DNA of 64,000 nt, taken from assembly GCF_000013605.1 (NCBI RefSeq), contig NC_007908.1:1426001-1490000 (forward strand). The letters are read 5' to 3'. Every line of letters starts with the position of its first letter. Position 1 is the first letter of the stretch. Position numbers and translations under genes: made by a program. Shown here in pieces: positions 31,622 to 39,439 of this stretch. Below the pieces are notes generated by a model. The model had not been told where the DNA came from. It ran no database searches and saw only the letters and a list, made by a program, of their open reading frames with translations. Source of the DNA: Rhodoferax ferrireducens T118. Lineage in GTDB: Bacteria; Pseudomonadota; Gammaproteobacteria; Burkholderiales; Burkholderiaceae_C.

Positions 31622-31656
31622 AAGCCCCGCAAACCGAGTGTTTACGGGGCTTTTTT
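31622..31656 (+). terminator. intrinsic terminator after tRNA-Ser
   Basis: AAGCCCCG-C-AAAC pairs with GTTT-A-CGGGGCTT, followed by a run of T. Confidence 0.85.
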
Positions 31657-31700
31657 GTTTTTTAACGTCCAAGGGGCGGTATTGCCAGCTTGCACCCGTT

Positions 31701-31742
31701 GGGGGTATCTTTGGGGGCATGGGGGTATTCAAGTGGGGGTAT
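31701..31742. repeat. GGGGGTAT direct repeats, left (integrase arm-type site candidates)
   Basis: GGGGG(T/C)AT at 31701, 31713, 31721 and 31735, all in the same direction, just before the integrase start. Confidence 0.55.
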
Positions 31743-31771
31743 CGCCAAAAGAACAACCTTTGGAGTGCCCT

Positions 31772-32986
31772 ATGTCGCTGACTGATACCGCCATCAAGAA
31801 GGCCAAGCCGGGCGACAAGCCTGTGAAACTGAGCGACGGCAAGGGCCTGTACTTGCTGGTTAATCCCGTTGGCTCGAAGCTGTGGCGCTGGAAATACCGG
31901 TTTCTGGGCAAAGAGAAGGTCATGTCGCTGGGCGCTTACCCGGACGTTTCCCTTGCCCAGGCGCGTGATGGCATGGGCGCGGCGCGCAAGTTATTGGCCA
32001 GCGGCACGGACCCTATGGCGCAACGGGCTACCGACAAGATCACGAAGCAGGCATCCGCTGAAAACTCTTTCCAGTCCGTGGCCTTGCTGTGGTGGGACCA
32101 CTGGCATGGTGCCAAGAGTGCGCGGCATGCGGATGATGTGATGCGTCGCCTCAAGGCTGATGTGTTCCCCGCCATTGGGGCGCGCCCGGTGTCGGAGATA
32201 CAGGCACATGAGCTGGTGGGAATGGTGCAGACGATTTCAAAGCGCGGGGCCTTGGATATTGCCAAACGGGCTTTGCAGACCTCTGGACAGGTTTTCCGGT
32301 ACGCGGTGGCCCATGGCCTTGCCCAACGCAACCCGGCCAGCGACATCAAGCCCAGTGATGTGCTGGCGTCCCGCAAGGCCGCCAACTACGCGCGTATCAG
32401 CGCCAAGGAGCTGCCCGAGTTGCTGCGGCACATCGAAGGCTATGCGGGCGCTGCCGTGACGCGCTTGGCCATGAAGTTGATGGCGCTGACCTTTGTTCGC
32501 ACGTCGGAGCTGATCGGCGCACGCTGGGCCGAGTTTGACTTGGAAGCGCGGCGCTGGGACATTCCCGCTTCGCGCATGAAGATGAAAACGCCGCACATCG
32601 TGCCGCTGTCCACCCAGGCGGTGAACGTGCTGCAAACGCTGCAACTGGTGTCGGGGCGCGGCACGCTGCTGTTTCCGGGCGAGCGCGACCACGAAAAGTC
32701 CATGAGCAACAACACCATTTTGGGTGCGCTGGACCGCATGGGCTACAAGGGGCGCATGACCGGCCACGGATTCCGTGGCGTGGCTTCCACGTTGCTGCAT
32801 GAAATGGGTTTTGACCATGCCCACATTGAATTGCAACTGGCGCACCAGGAACGCAACGAGGTGAGCGCGGCCTACAACCACGCGACCTACCTCAAGCAGC
32901 GGACCAAGATGATGCAGCACTGGGCGGACTACCTGGATAGCTGCACGACGGGCCAGGTGCTGGCGTTTCAACGTGCCGCAGCGTGA
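31772..32986 (+). CDS. P4-type tyrosine integrase of the island
   Basis: 404-aa site-specific recombinase for insertion and excision at tRNA-Ser. The N-terminal DUF4102-like domain (MSLTDTAIKKAKPGDK, LSDGKGLYLLV, WRWKYRF) is followed by the SAM-like core-binding and the catalytic domain. Catalytic residues: Arg near 242 in FVRTSELIGARW, the HxxR-type GHGFRG near 331, the histidine of LAHQ near 358, and Tyr near 367 in AAYNH. The ATG at 31772 with TGGAG upstream gives the standard start. It lies 186 bp from the tRNA, facing away from it. Confidence 0.94.
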   Translation: MSLTDTAIKKAKPGDKPVKLSDGKGLYLLVNPVGSKLWRWKYRFLGKEKVMSLGAYPDVSLAQARDGMGAARKLLASGTDPMAQRATDKITKQASAENSFQSVALLWWDHWHGAKSARHADDVMRRLKADVFPAIGARPVSEIQAHELVGMVQTISKRGALDIAKRALQTSGQVFRYAVAHGLAQRNPASDIKPSDVLASRKAANYARISAKELPELLRHIEGYAGAAVTRLAMKLMALTFVRTSELIGARWAEFDLEARRWDIPASRMKMKTPHIVPLSTQAVNVLQTLQLVSGRGTLLFPGERDHEKSMSNNTILGALDRMGYKGRMTGHGFRGVASTLLHEMGFDHAHIELQLAHQERNEVSAAYNHATYLKQRTKMMQHWADYLDSCTTGQVLAFQRAAA

Positions 32987-32990
32987 AGCG

Positions 32991-33048
32991 TTGCTATTAT
33001 GGTGATAGCTGCTTGCGCAATGAGTACGGGGCTAGCGTCTGATTTGAC
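32991..33048 (+). repeat. dispersed repeat, copy 8
   Basis: TTGCTATTATGGTGATAGC, TGCTTGCGC, then TACGGGGCTAGCG: a close match to the family pattern, directly after the integrase stop. Confidence 0.8.
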
Positions 33049-33250
33049 ATATAAGTGTGCTGCGCAGGGGCTTGGTCAGCTACCGCGAATGCGGCAGGCA
33101 GTGACGAACCTTCGGCGCTCGATGCGTGTCTGTGACCTCCACCAGCGCGGTCATGCCGGGCACGCTGCCTGCTGACCTGCGCTGCGCGCTGGTGGCAGCG
33201 CACCCAACATCACCGCTTTCGTATTGCGTGAGTCTGTAGCTCTGGTTAGT

Positions 33251-33302
33251 GGCCAATGCGGAGTACCGCAATGGCCAGGCGCCACGAGGCTGTCGCGTGG
33301 CG
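33251..33302. repeat. structured tandem element, unit 1
   Basis: Two adjacent hairpins. H1 (33251-33276) is GGCCA-A-TGCGG around AGTA with CCGCA-A-TGGCC. H2 (33280-33302) is CGCCACG around AGGCTGTCG with CGTGGCG. The same pair recurs 153 bp downstream with compensatory changes. Confidence 0.7.
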
Positions 33303-33403
33303 TTGACGAGCAGCGCGGCCATGTGTCGCCGCCAGTCGCTGCGCTTGGTGGCAACGGCACATCACCGCTTGACCCTGTTCGATGCTCTGTAGTCTCAGTC
33401 AGT

Positions 33404-33455
33404 GGGCACGGCGGAGTACCGCCATGCCCAGGCACCACAAGGCTGTCGCGTGGTG
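33404..33455. repeat. structured tandem element, unit 2
   Basis: H1 (33404-33429) is GGGCA-C-GGCGG around AGTA with CCGCC-A-TGCCC. H2 (33433-33455) is CACCAC with GTGGTG around AAGGCTGTCGC. Relative to unit 1, C-G became G-C and T-A became G-C in H1, and G-C became A-T in H2, so the pairing is kept. Confidence 0.7.
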
Positions 33456-33505
33456 TGCGTGGCAGTTGTGGCACACGCCCGCTACGGCCACCCGCTTCGC
33501 TTTTA

Positions 33506-33611
33506 CATAACGCCGCATTGCCCTCAGTGCCCGCCAGTCGCTGCGCTAAAGCTCCGCTTGGTGCCGGTCACCGCTGCGCGCCCTGTCGGGTGAAGACAAC
33601 AGGCGTTATGC
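33506..33611. other. attC-like inverted repeat site
   Basis: CATAACGCC (33506-33514) and GGCGTTATG (33602-33610) are perfect 9-bp inverted ends of a ~106-bp imperfectly palindromic stretch. This is the layout of an integron cassette recombination site, where R'' has AAC and R' has GTT. Length is within the usual 57-141 bp. No integron integrase or cassette gene is seen, and the inner L boxes are weak. Confidence 0.35.
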
Positions 33612-33895
33612 AAAGTGGCCTTCGCTGGAGTCGGTCGCACAGCCATCTGCGCTTCCCGGTCGTTGCACGCCCTACGCGCCGCCGTCTGCGCGCCCTTGTG
33701 GTTGTCGTGGCGTTGTGGCATTGGTCAGGCGCTGCGCGCTGTGCGCTTGGTCAGTGGCCTGCGGCCAGTCATGTGGTGTGTGCCCCCGCCCACCCTTGTG
33801 CTTCGCCGCTGCGCGGCATCAGCCCTGCGCGCTGGTCTGCCCGTCCGCCCCCCATGGGGGCTCCCTCAGCCCGCGCGCCCACTGGGTTGGCTTTG

Positions 33896-33945
33896 CTACA
33901 GGTCTTGTAGCTGGTCACGCACGGAATACGAGGCTACAGGCCAAA
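33896..33945 (+). repeat. dispersed repeat, copy 9 (degenerate)
   Basis: TCTTGTAGCTGGTCACGC, then ATACGAGGCTACAGGCC: recognisable but lacks the left palindrome. Confidence 0.5.
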
Positions 33946-33988
33946 CGGCCTGCAGCCAGCGTGGCCGCTGGCTTCCTTTGCAGGAGAT

Positions 33989-34047
33989 TTGCTATATATT
34001 TAGTAGCTTCTTACGCACGTTCTACGAGGGCTAGCGGCTGATTTGGC
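33989..34047 (+). repeat. dispersed repeat, copy 10
   Basis: TTGCTATATATTTAGTAGC, TTCTTACGCACG, then CTACGAGGGCTAGCGG. Ends about 50 bp before the next gene. Confidence 0.75.
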
Positions 34048-34095
34048 AAATATATGTGCCGTTCACGGAATGAATGCGAAGTACGTGATGTAGTG

Positions 34096-34689
34096 TCACG
34101 AAGAAACGGGGTCCCCACCTCGCCTGTCACCAACCGGATCGACTCGTGTATCTACCGATTTTTCTGCGGCAGTTGAATCCGCATTCGACTCTCCGGTTCT
34201 GACCGCAGCACTCGTGGCTTTGATCGCGTCGGACAGTGGCCCAAGCTGAGTAGGCCCCAGGTGCGGACCCGACGCGCGGAGCAGCATCAGCTCATCGTCA
34301 GGCATCTTCAACAACAAGTCGAGAACCTTCCTGAACGAGTCCTGTCTTTGCTTGATGGTGCCAGGGTCTTGGCCCCGCATTTCAAGGAAGTGCCTCACAT
34401 CCGAGGCTGTCGGGAGGAATGTTTTGGCGTCGAACCTTGAAGCAAGCGCACGAAGGGGCTCCTTCCGATCCCTAGCGGCATCAAGCCGCTCTACCGTTTC
34501 CGATGCACTTGGTTTACGGTACTCCTTCGTTGGCTTGCGTTCATGTACACCAAGCAAAGGACCTCGATAGGCCTGTTCGGCATGGACATCGGCTAGGCAT
34601 TGCCGAACCGTGTCGTATCCCCACTCTTGTAGCAAGGGGACCAACAGAGATTTGAGCAGGGGGTGTTTGCTCTTCTTTTCAATCATCAC
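34096..34689 (-). CDS. unknown protein paired with ParA
   Basis: 197 aa, function not recognised. It starts 6 bp after the ParA-family gene on the same strand, so the two form an operon. Residues 1-30 are basic and helical. The middle (about 50-140) looks helical, with FDAKTFLPTASDVRHFLEMRG and a Leu-rich LDLLLKMPDDELMLLR. The last ~45 residues are rich in Ala, Thr, Ser, Asp and Gly and probably disordered. In plasmid and chromosome partition loci a ParB-like protein would be in this position, but no HTH or ParB motif is seen. Base composition is lower in GC than the core genes. Confidence 0.75.
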   Translation of the reverse strand: MMIEKKSKHPLLKSLLVPLLQEWGYDTVRQCLADVHAEQAYRGPLLGVHERKPTKEYRKPSASETVERLDAARDRKEPLRALASRFDAKTFLPTASDVRHFLEMRGQDPGTIKQRQDSFRKVLDLLLKMPDDELMLLRASGPHLGPTQLGPLSDAIKATSAAVRTGESNADSTAAEKSVDTRVDPVGDRRGGDPVSS

Positions 34690-34695
34690 GAAATC

Positions 34696-35541
34696 CTATA
34701 GCCCAATTGAGTCAAAAAATTCTTTTGCGAACCGAGGGAACAAAACGGCATTTCCGGAATAGCTGTGGTCCCCGCGCATAATCTTTGGGAAGCCTCGTGA
34801 GAACGGTATCTGTGTCTTGAAAATAGGCCACGAGTTGGTCTTTGCTTCAGTCCGAATCTCTTTGAGAGCTCGTTCCTTCTCCGGCCCGCCGTCATTCCCC
34901 CCATGATAGAAAGCGTTGTTGATCACCACGCCGGCAACGTCGAGGGTGTGTCCACGGTTGCTCCGTCTGAAGCTCTCTAGTGATTCGTGCAGCAACGGAA
35001 AACCAATAGTCGCAAAGAACTCTGGTTTTACCGGCACCAAGACCAGACCGCTCGCGTGGTAGGCCGCGTGCGTGAGGATTGATTCAGTGGGAGCGCAGTC
35101 GATGATGATCAAGTCCTTGTGCTGGAAGTTTCCGGCCAAGAAGCGCGCGAGCACTTTCGGGTCCGGACGTAGCGAGTTTGTTAGGTTGTCGGAAAAATCG
35201 AACCTCGAAGGAATAAGTTGCAGCGTGTTCGCTCCGACCTTTGTGATCAGTTCGACGCCCGTGTTTGGGGCCAATAGTGAGCCCGACGCTCCGGGTGAGG
35301 CAGGGCGATAACCGTTGAAGATTTCGACAATCGAAGGCCTTCTTTCCTCCAAGAAGGAGTTGTAGTTGCTGCTCATCAGTGCTTGGCTCAGATTTGCCTG
35401 AGGGTCCAAGTCAATCGCAAGCACGTCGCGCTGTCTGGTCGAGAGCGCGTATCTGGCGAGCAGAGCGGAGATTGTTGACTTTCCTACGCCACCCTTAAGG
35501 TTGATCACACAGACTGTCAGGGGCCCATTCGGTCTTGCCAT
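34696..35541 (-). CDS. ParA-family ATPase
   Basis: 281 aa with the deviant Walker A KGGVGKST near residue 16, the AIDLDPQANLSQ motif (Walker A' type) near 43, and LIIIDCAPTES (Walker B region) near 145. Such ATPases segregate plasmids, chromosomes or islands, or position large complexes. Here the partner is a 197-aa unknown protein rather than a ParB. Length and motifs are intact. The 5' region (35542-35734) is non-coding and should hold the promoter. GC content is visibly lower than in the core genes, consistent with recent transfer. Confidence 0.92.
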   Translation of the reverse strand: MARPNGPLTVCVINLKGGVGKSTISALLARYALSTRQRDVLAIDLDPQANLSQALMSSNYNSFLEERRPSIVEIFNGYRPASPGASGSLLAPNTGVELITKVGANTLQLIPSRFDFSDNLTNSLRPDPKVLARFLAGNFQHKDLIIIDCAPTESILTHAAYHASGLVLVPVKPEFFATIGFPLLHESLESFRRSNRGHTLDVAGVVINNAFYHGGNDGGPEKERALKEIRTEAKTNSWPIFKTQIPFSRGFPKIMRGDHSYSGNAVLFPRFAKEFFDSIGL

Positions 35542-35734
35542 TGCGCGTTCTCCCGCCTGATTGATGTTCTTGTAACGAAGGGATGATCATACGGCCTGCA
35601 CGGCGTTGGACGAACTCCGGGTGGCAGCATCCAACGCAGCGGGGCAATGCCGCGAAATGGATTGCCTCAGACATCCCGCTAAGTTGCCGTATTTCGGTGA
35701 ACGACACTATTAGGGCCCATTTTGCGAAACAGAT

Positions 35735-36340
35735 TTACCTCTCCAGCAACTTGTGCAGGAAACCCAGCTTGCGCCCAATGTAATGCAAGCTGACTTGCAC
35801 CAACGCATCGTGGCGGCCCTTGAGCCGGTGGTAGGTCTTCCAGTGCATGCCTTTGGGTTTGGCGCCGTCGCCATTCAAGATGCCAGCCTCCCAACCCATG
35901 CGTTTGCGCAGTTTGTCGGTTTTGGTAGATGCCCTGTCCCCCGCGCCTTCATTCTGCGTGGCGTAGCCCAGCCCGCCGCACTGGCGGCAGGCAAAGTACC
36001 GGCCCGGCGCGTAGAGCACTGCCACCCGCTTGCTGCACCGGGGGCAGGTGAACCAGTGGCGCTGGCCGCCCAGGTGGCAGGGTGAGGTTTGCGTTTGCAC
36101 ACGTTGCTCGACAACTTCGCCGGTGCTTTTCATGCGGTAGGACAGCACCATGCTTTCAAAATCCACCCGGATGCTGATGCCCGCCACCTGACGGTCGTTC
36201 ACCAGCCACTGCCAGCTAAAGCCATTCCCCGGCACCAGCAAGCCTTTGCGGGTGATCTTGCGAATGTCCAGCGGCATGGAATCGTTGGTTTCGGCTTTGC
36301 CGCTGTAGCTGCTGCGCCGTCCACTTCCGCGTCCGCCCAT
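35735..36340 (-). CDS. zinc-ribbon protein of integrative elements (MGGRGSGRR type)
   Basis: 201 aa, function unknown. It begins MGGRGSGRRSSY, has a beta-rich segment (WQWLVNDRQVAGISIRVDF), then FTCPRCSKRVAVLYAPG and FACRQCGGLGY, a four-cysteine zinc ribbon near residues 100-130, then a basic helical C-terminus. The start is the ATG at 36340 with GGAG upstream; the frame is open to TTG 36376. Proteins of this form occur in genomic islands near primase genes. A nucleic-acid-binding role is inferred from the zinc ribbon and basic tail only. Confidence 0.85.
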   Translation of the reverse strand: MGGRGSGRRSSYSGKAETNDSMPLDIRKITRKGLLVPGNGFSWQWLVNDRQVAGISIRVDFESMVLSYRMKSTGEVVEQRVQTQTSPCHLGGQRHWFTCPRCSKRVAVLYAPGRYFACRQCGGLGYATQNEGAGDRASTKTDKLRKRMGWEAGILNGDGAKPKGMHWKTYHRLKGRHDALVQVSLHYIGRKLGFLHKLLER

Positions 36341-36478
36341 TTCTATTCTCCGGTTTTTGCCGAAATCATTTGGCAAGTTGAACAGGTGTTGCGACCTGAA
36401 AACGCATGAATCTCGCCTTAATCCGCATGGATGTTAGGTTTCAAGTGTTTTGCGTGTCGCCGAAAAATACGCATGTCT

Positions 36479-37276
36479 TTACGCTGCGCGGCTGCTTCTG
36501 AGGTCTTTTAGCTTGATCAGCATGGCCAAAGTGCGCTCAAATTTGCGATCCAGGTGAGTTTCGTAGCGAGAAAGCTTCTCCAGCCTGTAGGCTTGCAGCC
36601 CTTCGCCAATGGTTTGATTCACGATGGCGTCGTGGTGGCGTGATTCTTTTTCCTGTTGGTGGCACAGGGGTGACAAGTGCTCGGTGATGAAGCTGGCCAG
36701 TCCTTCGGCATCGGCGGCGTATTCCTCTTCCTCCACGTAGCTTTCCCACCACTCCCGCGAGTCAGGCAACAGGGCGCGCAGCGCTTTGTCATAGGCGCGG
36801 TCGCCGCCTTTGCGCAGGATGGCGCTGGCCTTATTGGTGGCATCCAGGTCGTGGCGGGCAGCGCGTTGGCTTTCGGTCACGTCTTCGGGTTTCAAATCCA
36901 TCAGGTCGCGAATGTCGGTGCCTTCGCCCGACAACCCCATCTCAAACGGTGCCGCCGCCGGTATCACGGTCTTGGCACTGCGTGCGGATTCCTTCAAGCC
37001 CTTGTTGATGGTGGCCCCCTCGGCTTGCAGCACTCGGCGCTTGCGCCAGATCACGCTGGCCAGTTCCTCAATCAAATGCTGCTCGGTCGCGCCAGCGGGC
37101 AGGTGCTCATCCATTAGCGAGCTGACCAGACTTTCATAGTCGGCATGGCTCTCGTGGCTGAGGACGGTGTAGCGGCTCAGGATGCCGTGCTTGAGTGCGT
37201 TGAAGCGGACGACTTCATAGGGCTGGGCGTTCAGTGCGGCTATTTCGTCAGTTTTTTCAGTGGTGGGGGTGTTCAT
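36479..37276 (-). CDS. unknown island protein (NALKHGILSR motif)
   Basis: 265 aa, function not recognised. The N-terminal VRFNALKHGILSRYTVL near residue 22 is a motif seen in proteins beside mobile-element genes. The rest is mostly helical and charged (EREEEYAADAEGLA-type acidic patches, then a basic tail with RKFERTLAMLIKLKDLR). No catalytic signature is visible. The ATG at 37276 has AAGGAAC upstream; the frame extends 16 codons farther. Its start overlaps the 3' end of the 185-aa gene by 20 bp, so it is part of the same leftward operon as Toprim and DUF3987. Confidence 0.75.
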   Translation of the reverse strand: MNTPTTEKTDEIAALNAQPYEVVRFNALKHGILSRYTVLSHESHADYESLVSSLMDEHLPAGATEQHLIEELASVIWRKRRVLQAEGATINKGLKESARSAKTVIPAAAPFEMGLSGEGTDIRDLMDLKPEDVTESQRAARHDLDATNKASAILRKGGDRAYDKALRALLPDSREWWESYVEEEEYAADAEGLASFITEHLSPLCHQQEKESRHHDAIVNQTIGEGLQAYRLEKLSRYETHLDRKFERTLAMLIKLKDLRSSRAA

Positions 37277-37814
37277 CGTCGGTTCCTTGTGGTGTTGATG
37301 TGGGGTGCGCATTGAATCCGTCACAGCGCTGGAGTTGGATCACCAGATCGGCAGGCAATTGCGCATCACGCGAGTGGATAGCAACACCAGCGGCCTGCCA
37401 GTTGCCACAGCGCGATGACCCGGCCCGATGCCCGGCAAAGTGCTTGCACTCCAGGCAAACGCGCCGGTCGTCTTGGTCACGGTCGCGAAGCACCAGCTTG
37501 TCGGCCAGCGTTTCGCCATCGTTGCGGGCCAAGCCCCAGTCGGCGAACTTGTGCAGGCGCGCCGCGAAGGTGTCAATTTCCACCCCATTCATGGCCGATG
37601 AATACGGCCAGCACCAGCGGTCGGGGTTTTCGAATACGGCGGGGGAGGGCACTGCCAAAACTGACGAAAGTTGCTCTGGCTTTGCAGAAACGGCCTCGGT
37701 AGGTACTGCCGAAACTGCCAAAAGTCTTGAAACAGAGGTTTCGTCAGTTTTGACAGTGCCGCTCCGGTCCGTTTGTGAAATTGCCGCCTTTGCACGTTCC
37801 GCCCAGGTGATCAT
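37257..37814 (-). CDS. unknown small protein with CxxC cluster
   Basis: 185 aa, function unknown. Residues 1-90 are low in conservation (rich in Ser, Val, Ala), and the C-terminal half has VCLECKHFAGH...RCGNW and LQRCDGF, giving four cysteines that could bind zinc. The ATG at 37814 overlaps the stop of the DUF3987-like gene (ATGA, 37811-37814), a sign of translational coupling. Small proteins with a C-terminal CxxC/RCxNW pattern sit beside primase genes in phages and islands. Its own stop overlaps the next gene's start. Confidence 0.75.
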   Translation of the reverse strand: MITWAERAKAAISQTDRSGTVKTDETSVSRLLAVSAVPTEAVSAKPEQLSSVLAVPSPAVFENPDRWCWPYSSAMNGVEIDTFAARLHKFADWGLARNDGETLADKLVLRDRDQDDRRVCLECKHFAGHRAGSSRCGNWQAAGVAIHSRDAQLPADLVIQLQRCDGFNAHPTSTPQGTDDEHPHH

Positions 37815-39439
37815 TTCGCCACCTTCTTGATTTGCGGGTTGACGTAGTAGCGGACCGTCGGGCGGCCCAGCGGGTTGATGCCGTCCTGACTTTGCACATG
37901 GCCGTTTTCCTCCAAGATGGCCAGCGCGGTTTCTGTCTGCATGGCGCTGGTCACGCCTGACCATTGCTTGCGCACCATGTCGCGCACCGTGAAGCCGTCG
38001 TCTAACTTGCCCTCGGCCAGTCGGCGGCTGATCATGCGGGCGGTGGTCACTTTGGCGGCCTCTACCAGCCCGTAGATGCGTCGTGCATGGCCTGTCAGGT
38101 ATTCGCACCAGGCGGCTGCGCGCAATGCGCTGGGGGCCGTCACCGGGCCGATGGAGCCTTCGGCCAAGTGCAGGATCAGCGCGATGGAGCAGAACAATTT
38201 CTCAAACTTGCCGAAGTGTTGCTGCATCAGTGGGTTTTGCTCTTGGGCGATATGCACGGTGTGCAGTTCGGTGCACCACTCCACAAAGATGTCTTGCGCC
38301 GCATCATCAAAGCAGAAGTGGGGCAGCTTCACAAAGTCGTCGTTAGGTGCCGCGCCGTCCTGCACGGGGTCAAACACGGCCAGCCGGTCGAACAGATCAC
38401 GCACCGCCTCGCGTGCGCCCTTGACCGGATAGCGGTCGCGCCATTCCCAGGCGACGGCGTTGGGGTACACCATCACTTGAAACCGTTGGATGCGGCCATC
38501 GTTGTCCAGCGAAGTCGTGATACCGGCGAGATAGCGTTCCAGCAATTCCGGCTGGATGCCGCCGAACACCGAGATGCACAGGTTTTTGATGTGCAGGCTA
38601 CCGCGCCCGATGCGGTCAATGTTGAAACTGGCGGTGCCGTTCCAACCCTCCAGATAAAAAGCCTTATCGCCTTCTTTGCCTTCTTTTTCCCAAGATGCAA
38701 GCAGGCCGATCAACTCGTCCCGATAAACCAGCATTCCTTGCGGGTTGTGCACCAGCAGGTCGCCCAGCTTTTCTACCGTGGAGTCGTTGGATTTGAAACG
38801 CCGCTCTTTGGGTTCTTCCGGGGCTTGCAGGTCTTGCAAGTCCGCAATGGCGGCGTTCATTTTGAGGTGGTCGCCTTTGCCGCCTGCGGCCTTCTTCATG
38901 CTGGCCTTGACGGCGGATTGGTGCGCCTCAAAGGCTGCGGTTTCAGCAGCAAATATCTTCTTGGCATCTTCCAGCTTTTCGGCTTCTTTGGCCTCCAGGC
39001 GGTCAAGAAAGCGCGTCACCGTGCCCAGGGCGGGCGACTTCTTGGAAGACGGGTCGCCCACAATGCCGCCAAACAGATTTGGGGTGACGATCCAGTCGTC
39101 CCGGCGCTTGGGCTTGATGCCGCAGCGCGCACCAATGACCGAGCCCAGGCAGACGATCAGCGCCGCCGCGATGTAGTCCGGCGAACAGGGCATGCGGTCG
39201 GCTTCGTCCAGCACAAAGTCTGCCAGCGTGGGGGGCAGTAGAGTCTTCGCGTCGAAGGCTGGAGCAAGAGGAAGATCAGTTTTGATCTCCTTCGGCTCCG
39301 GCCATATGGTCAATTGGCCTGTAGCCCTCGTATCACTTGTGCAAGCAGCTACTGAGTTGATAGCGAAATCAATGTATTCCTTGACCGCGTCTGGCCCCGC
39401 CAATAGATGCAGGTCGTTGAAGTCCGTCATGTTGTTCAT
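37811..39439 (-). CDS. DUF3987-like replication protein
   Basis: 542 aa. Resembles the DUF3987 (YfjI-like) group found beside Toprim primases in phages and integrative elements. FGGIVGDPSSKKSPAL near residue 126 resembles a P-loop with the lysine and serine of Walker A, MLVYRDELIGLL near 240 could be the acidic motif, and FGGIQPELLERYL near 293 is shared by the group. A coiled coil (about 150-205) interrupts the ATPase-like part. The first ~60 residues include DNA of dispersed repeat copy 11, so the N-terminus may have been extended or altered. Coupled by ATGA overlaps with the Toprim gene and the 185-aa gene. Confidence 0.82.
   Translation of the reverse strand: MNNMTDFNDLHLLAGPDAVKEYIDFAINSVAACTSDTRATGQLTIWPEPKEIKTDLPLAPAFDAKTLLPPTLADFVLDEADRMPCSPDYIAAALIVCLGSVIGARCGIKPKRRDDWIVTPNLFGGIVGDPSSKKSPALGTVTRFLDRLEAKEAEKLEDAKKIFAAETAAFEAHQSAVKASMKKAAGGKGDHLKMNAAIADLQDLQAPEEPKERRFKSNDSTVEKLGDLLVHNPQGMLVYRDELIGLLASWEKEGKEGDKAFYLEGWNGTASFNIDRIGRGSLHIKNLCISVFGGIQPELLERYLAGITTSLDNDGRIQRFQVMVYPNAVAWEWRDRYPVKGAREAVRDLFDRLAVFDPVQDGAAPNDDFVKLPHFCFDDAAQDIFVEWCTELHTVHIAQEQNPLMQQHFGKFEKLFCSIALILHLAEGSIGPVTAPSALRAAAWCEYLTGHARRIYGLVEAAKVTTARMISRRLAEGKLDDGFTVRDMVRKQWSGVTSAMQTETALAILEENGHVQSQDGINPLGRPTVRYYVNPQIKKVAK
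39313..39372 (-). repeat. dispersed repeat, copy 11, inside the DUF3987-like gene
   Basis: Reverse-orientation copy: GGCCTGTAGCCCTCGTA, then GCAAGCAGCTAC, then GATAGCGAA. In frame it encodes about FAINSVAACTSDTRATGQ. Confidence 0.75.

Larger units (their letters stand above)
32987..34095. other. 1.1 kb gene-free segment inside the island
   Basis: No frame has the character of a real gene; the longest (33224-33910) is a low-complexity by-product of internal repeats. The segment holds dispersed repeat copies 8, 9 and 10 (two at the right end), a tandem structured element with period 153 bp, and a 106-bp attC-like inverted-repeat site. The phrase CGCCAGTCGCTGCGC recurs at ~33330 and ~33532. It looks like layered insertion of small non-coding elements. 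Confidence 0.7.

Noticed and set aside
33224..33910. 228-aa frame with two similar SGxxGVPxxPGxTRLSRGV segments
   Set aside because: The similarity comes from the underlying 153-bp structured DNA repeat, and both strands give repeat-like products; base changes preserve stems, not codons.
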